Below, piece by piece: positions 63,853 through 64,000 of a DNA stretch of 64,000 nt. The DNA lies in contig CAWHTX010000003.1 in assembly GCA_963832355.1 (NCBI GenBank), forward strand, positions 310,001 through 374,000, in the 5' to 3' direction. This stretch comes from DATFVA01 sp963832355 (GTDB lineage Bacteria; Bacteroidota; Ignavibacteria; Ignavibacteriales; Ignavibacteriaceae). The position numbers and the translations under genes are program-made. The notes beneath the pieces were generated by a model. It saw nothing but the letters and a program-made list of their open reading frames with translations. It was not told where the DNA came from and made no database searches. Position 1 is the first letter of the stretch. Every line of letters begins with the position of its first letter.

Positions 63853-64000
63853 TTGAAAAATATTCTTTTAAGTGTAATTACTTTAGTAATCCTCACTGTC
63901 CCGGTTTATTCGCAAAGCACAAAATTTGATTCGCTTGCGTCCAGTGGAATTAAGCAGATCTATGATATAAAATTTGAGCAGGCAGAAAAAACCTTCAGAG
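63853..64000 (+). CDS. Exported protein, start only (partial)
   Basis: The frame is open to the window end. I take TTG 63853 as start because GGAG lies 5 bases upstream and a signal peptide follows at once (NILLSVITLVILTVPVYSQS). An in-frame ATG at 63820 has no such site. The visible mature part (SGIKQIYDIKFEQAEKTFR) looks like the first helix pair of a TPR repeat. Nothing more can be said. Confidence 0.6.
   Translation, partial: MKNILLSVITLVILTVPVYSQSTKFDSLASSGIKQIYDIKFEQAEKTFR

Noticed and set aside
1..64000. CRISPR arrays, phage, plasmid or insertion-sequence features
   Set aside because: No regularly spaced repeats, transposase, integrase or phage structural gene was found on either strand.

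Overview
The window looks like a chromosome segment from an AT-rich, non-phototrophic member of the Bacteroidota/Chlorobiota group, most like Ignavibacteria or a relative. Pointers to this are two proteins with C-terminal type IX secretion (T9SS) sorting domains, a lipoprotein made of a SprA-type domain, a VPS10/sortilin-like propeller protein, a two-component propeller kinase and a DUF4905 protein. Shine-Dalgarno sites are common. The placement is inferred from gene content only. No tRNA, rRNA, CRISPR array, insertion sequence or phage gene was seen.

Region 1 (about 1-20.8 kb) is the most unusual part. It holds two converging gene sets that look like one sulfur-energy locus. The plus-strand set is a membrane pyrophosphatase (hppA), a small zinc-finger protein, a YkgJ cysteine-cluster protein, QmoC, a cytidylate-kinase-like membrane protein, a TauE/SafE transporter, a response regulator and a histidine kinase. 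The minus-strand set runs the other way: the siroheme enzymes Met8/CysG-N and SUMT with a sensor-only membrane protein between them, four tandem TauE/SafE paralogues, a small membrane protein, a di-heme-c sensor 'kinase' whose catalytic motifs are destroyed, a response regulator and a PEP-synthase-like protein without the PEP barrel. QmoC, pyrophosphatase and siroheme synthesis together suggest dissimilatory sulfate or sulfite metabolism. The sat, apr, dsr and qmoAB genes are not in the window.

Region 2 (20.9-25.2 kb) is a minus-strand operon: tryptophan 2,3-dioxygenase, a kynureninase-like enzyme, a fused diadenylate cyclase-YbbR protein, an SRPBCC protein and a SugE/Gdx exporter. Region 3 (25.5-34.7 kb) has a lipoprotein, a frameshifted cyclic-2,3-diphosphoglycerate-synthetase-like GTPase, the sortilin-like protein, a candidate small RNA with promoter and terminator, groESL under a CIRCE element, a CPBP protease and pdxJ. 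A 92-nt element that folds into a complete four-way junction follows pdxJ.

Region 4 (34.7-53.6 kb) has T9SS cargo proteins, a propeller sensor kinase with its LuxR-type regulator, an ADP-forming acyl-CoA synthetase, an LD-carboxypeptidase, a TrkA-type potassium channel, PriA, the SprA-domain lipoprotein (frameshifted near its start), an outer-membrane protein and a TrmB-type regulator with a double operator-like dyad. Region 5 (53.6-64 kb) has a Yip1 protein, the remnant of an outer-membrane protein, a frameshifted tryptophanase, an AMMECR1/Memo pair, a DUF2520 protein, a PiT phosphate transporter with its DUF47 partner, glycyl-tRNA synthetase and secreted proteins.

Three otherwise intact genes each carry one extra base (near 26,706, 49,170 and 55,872), so consensus error in the assembly should be considered before calling them pseudogenes.
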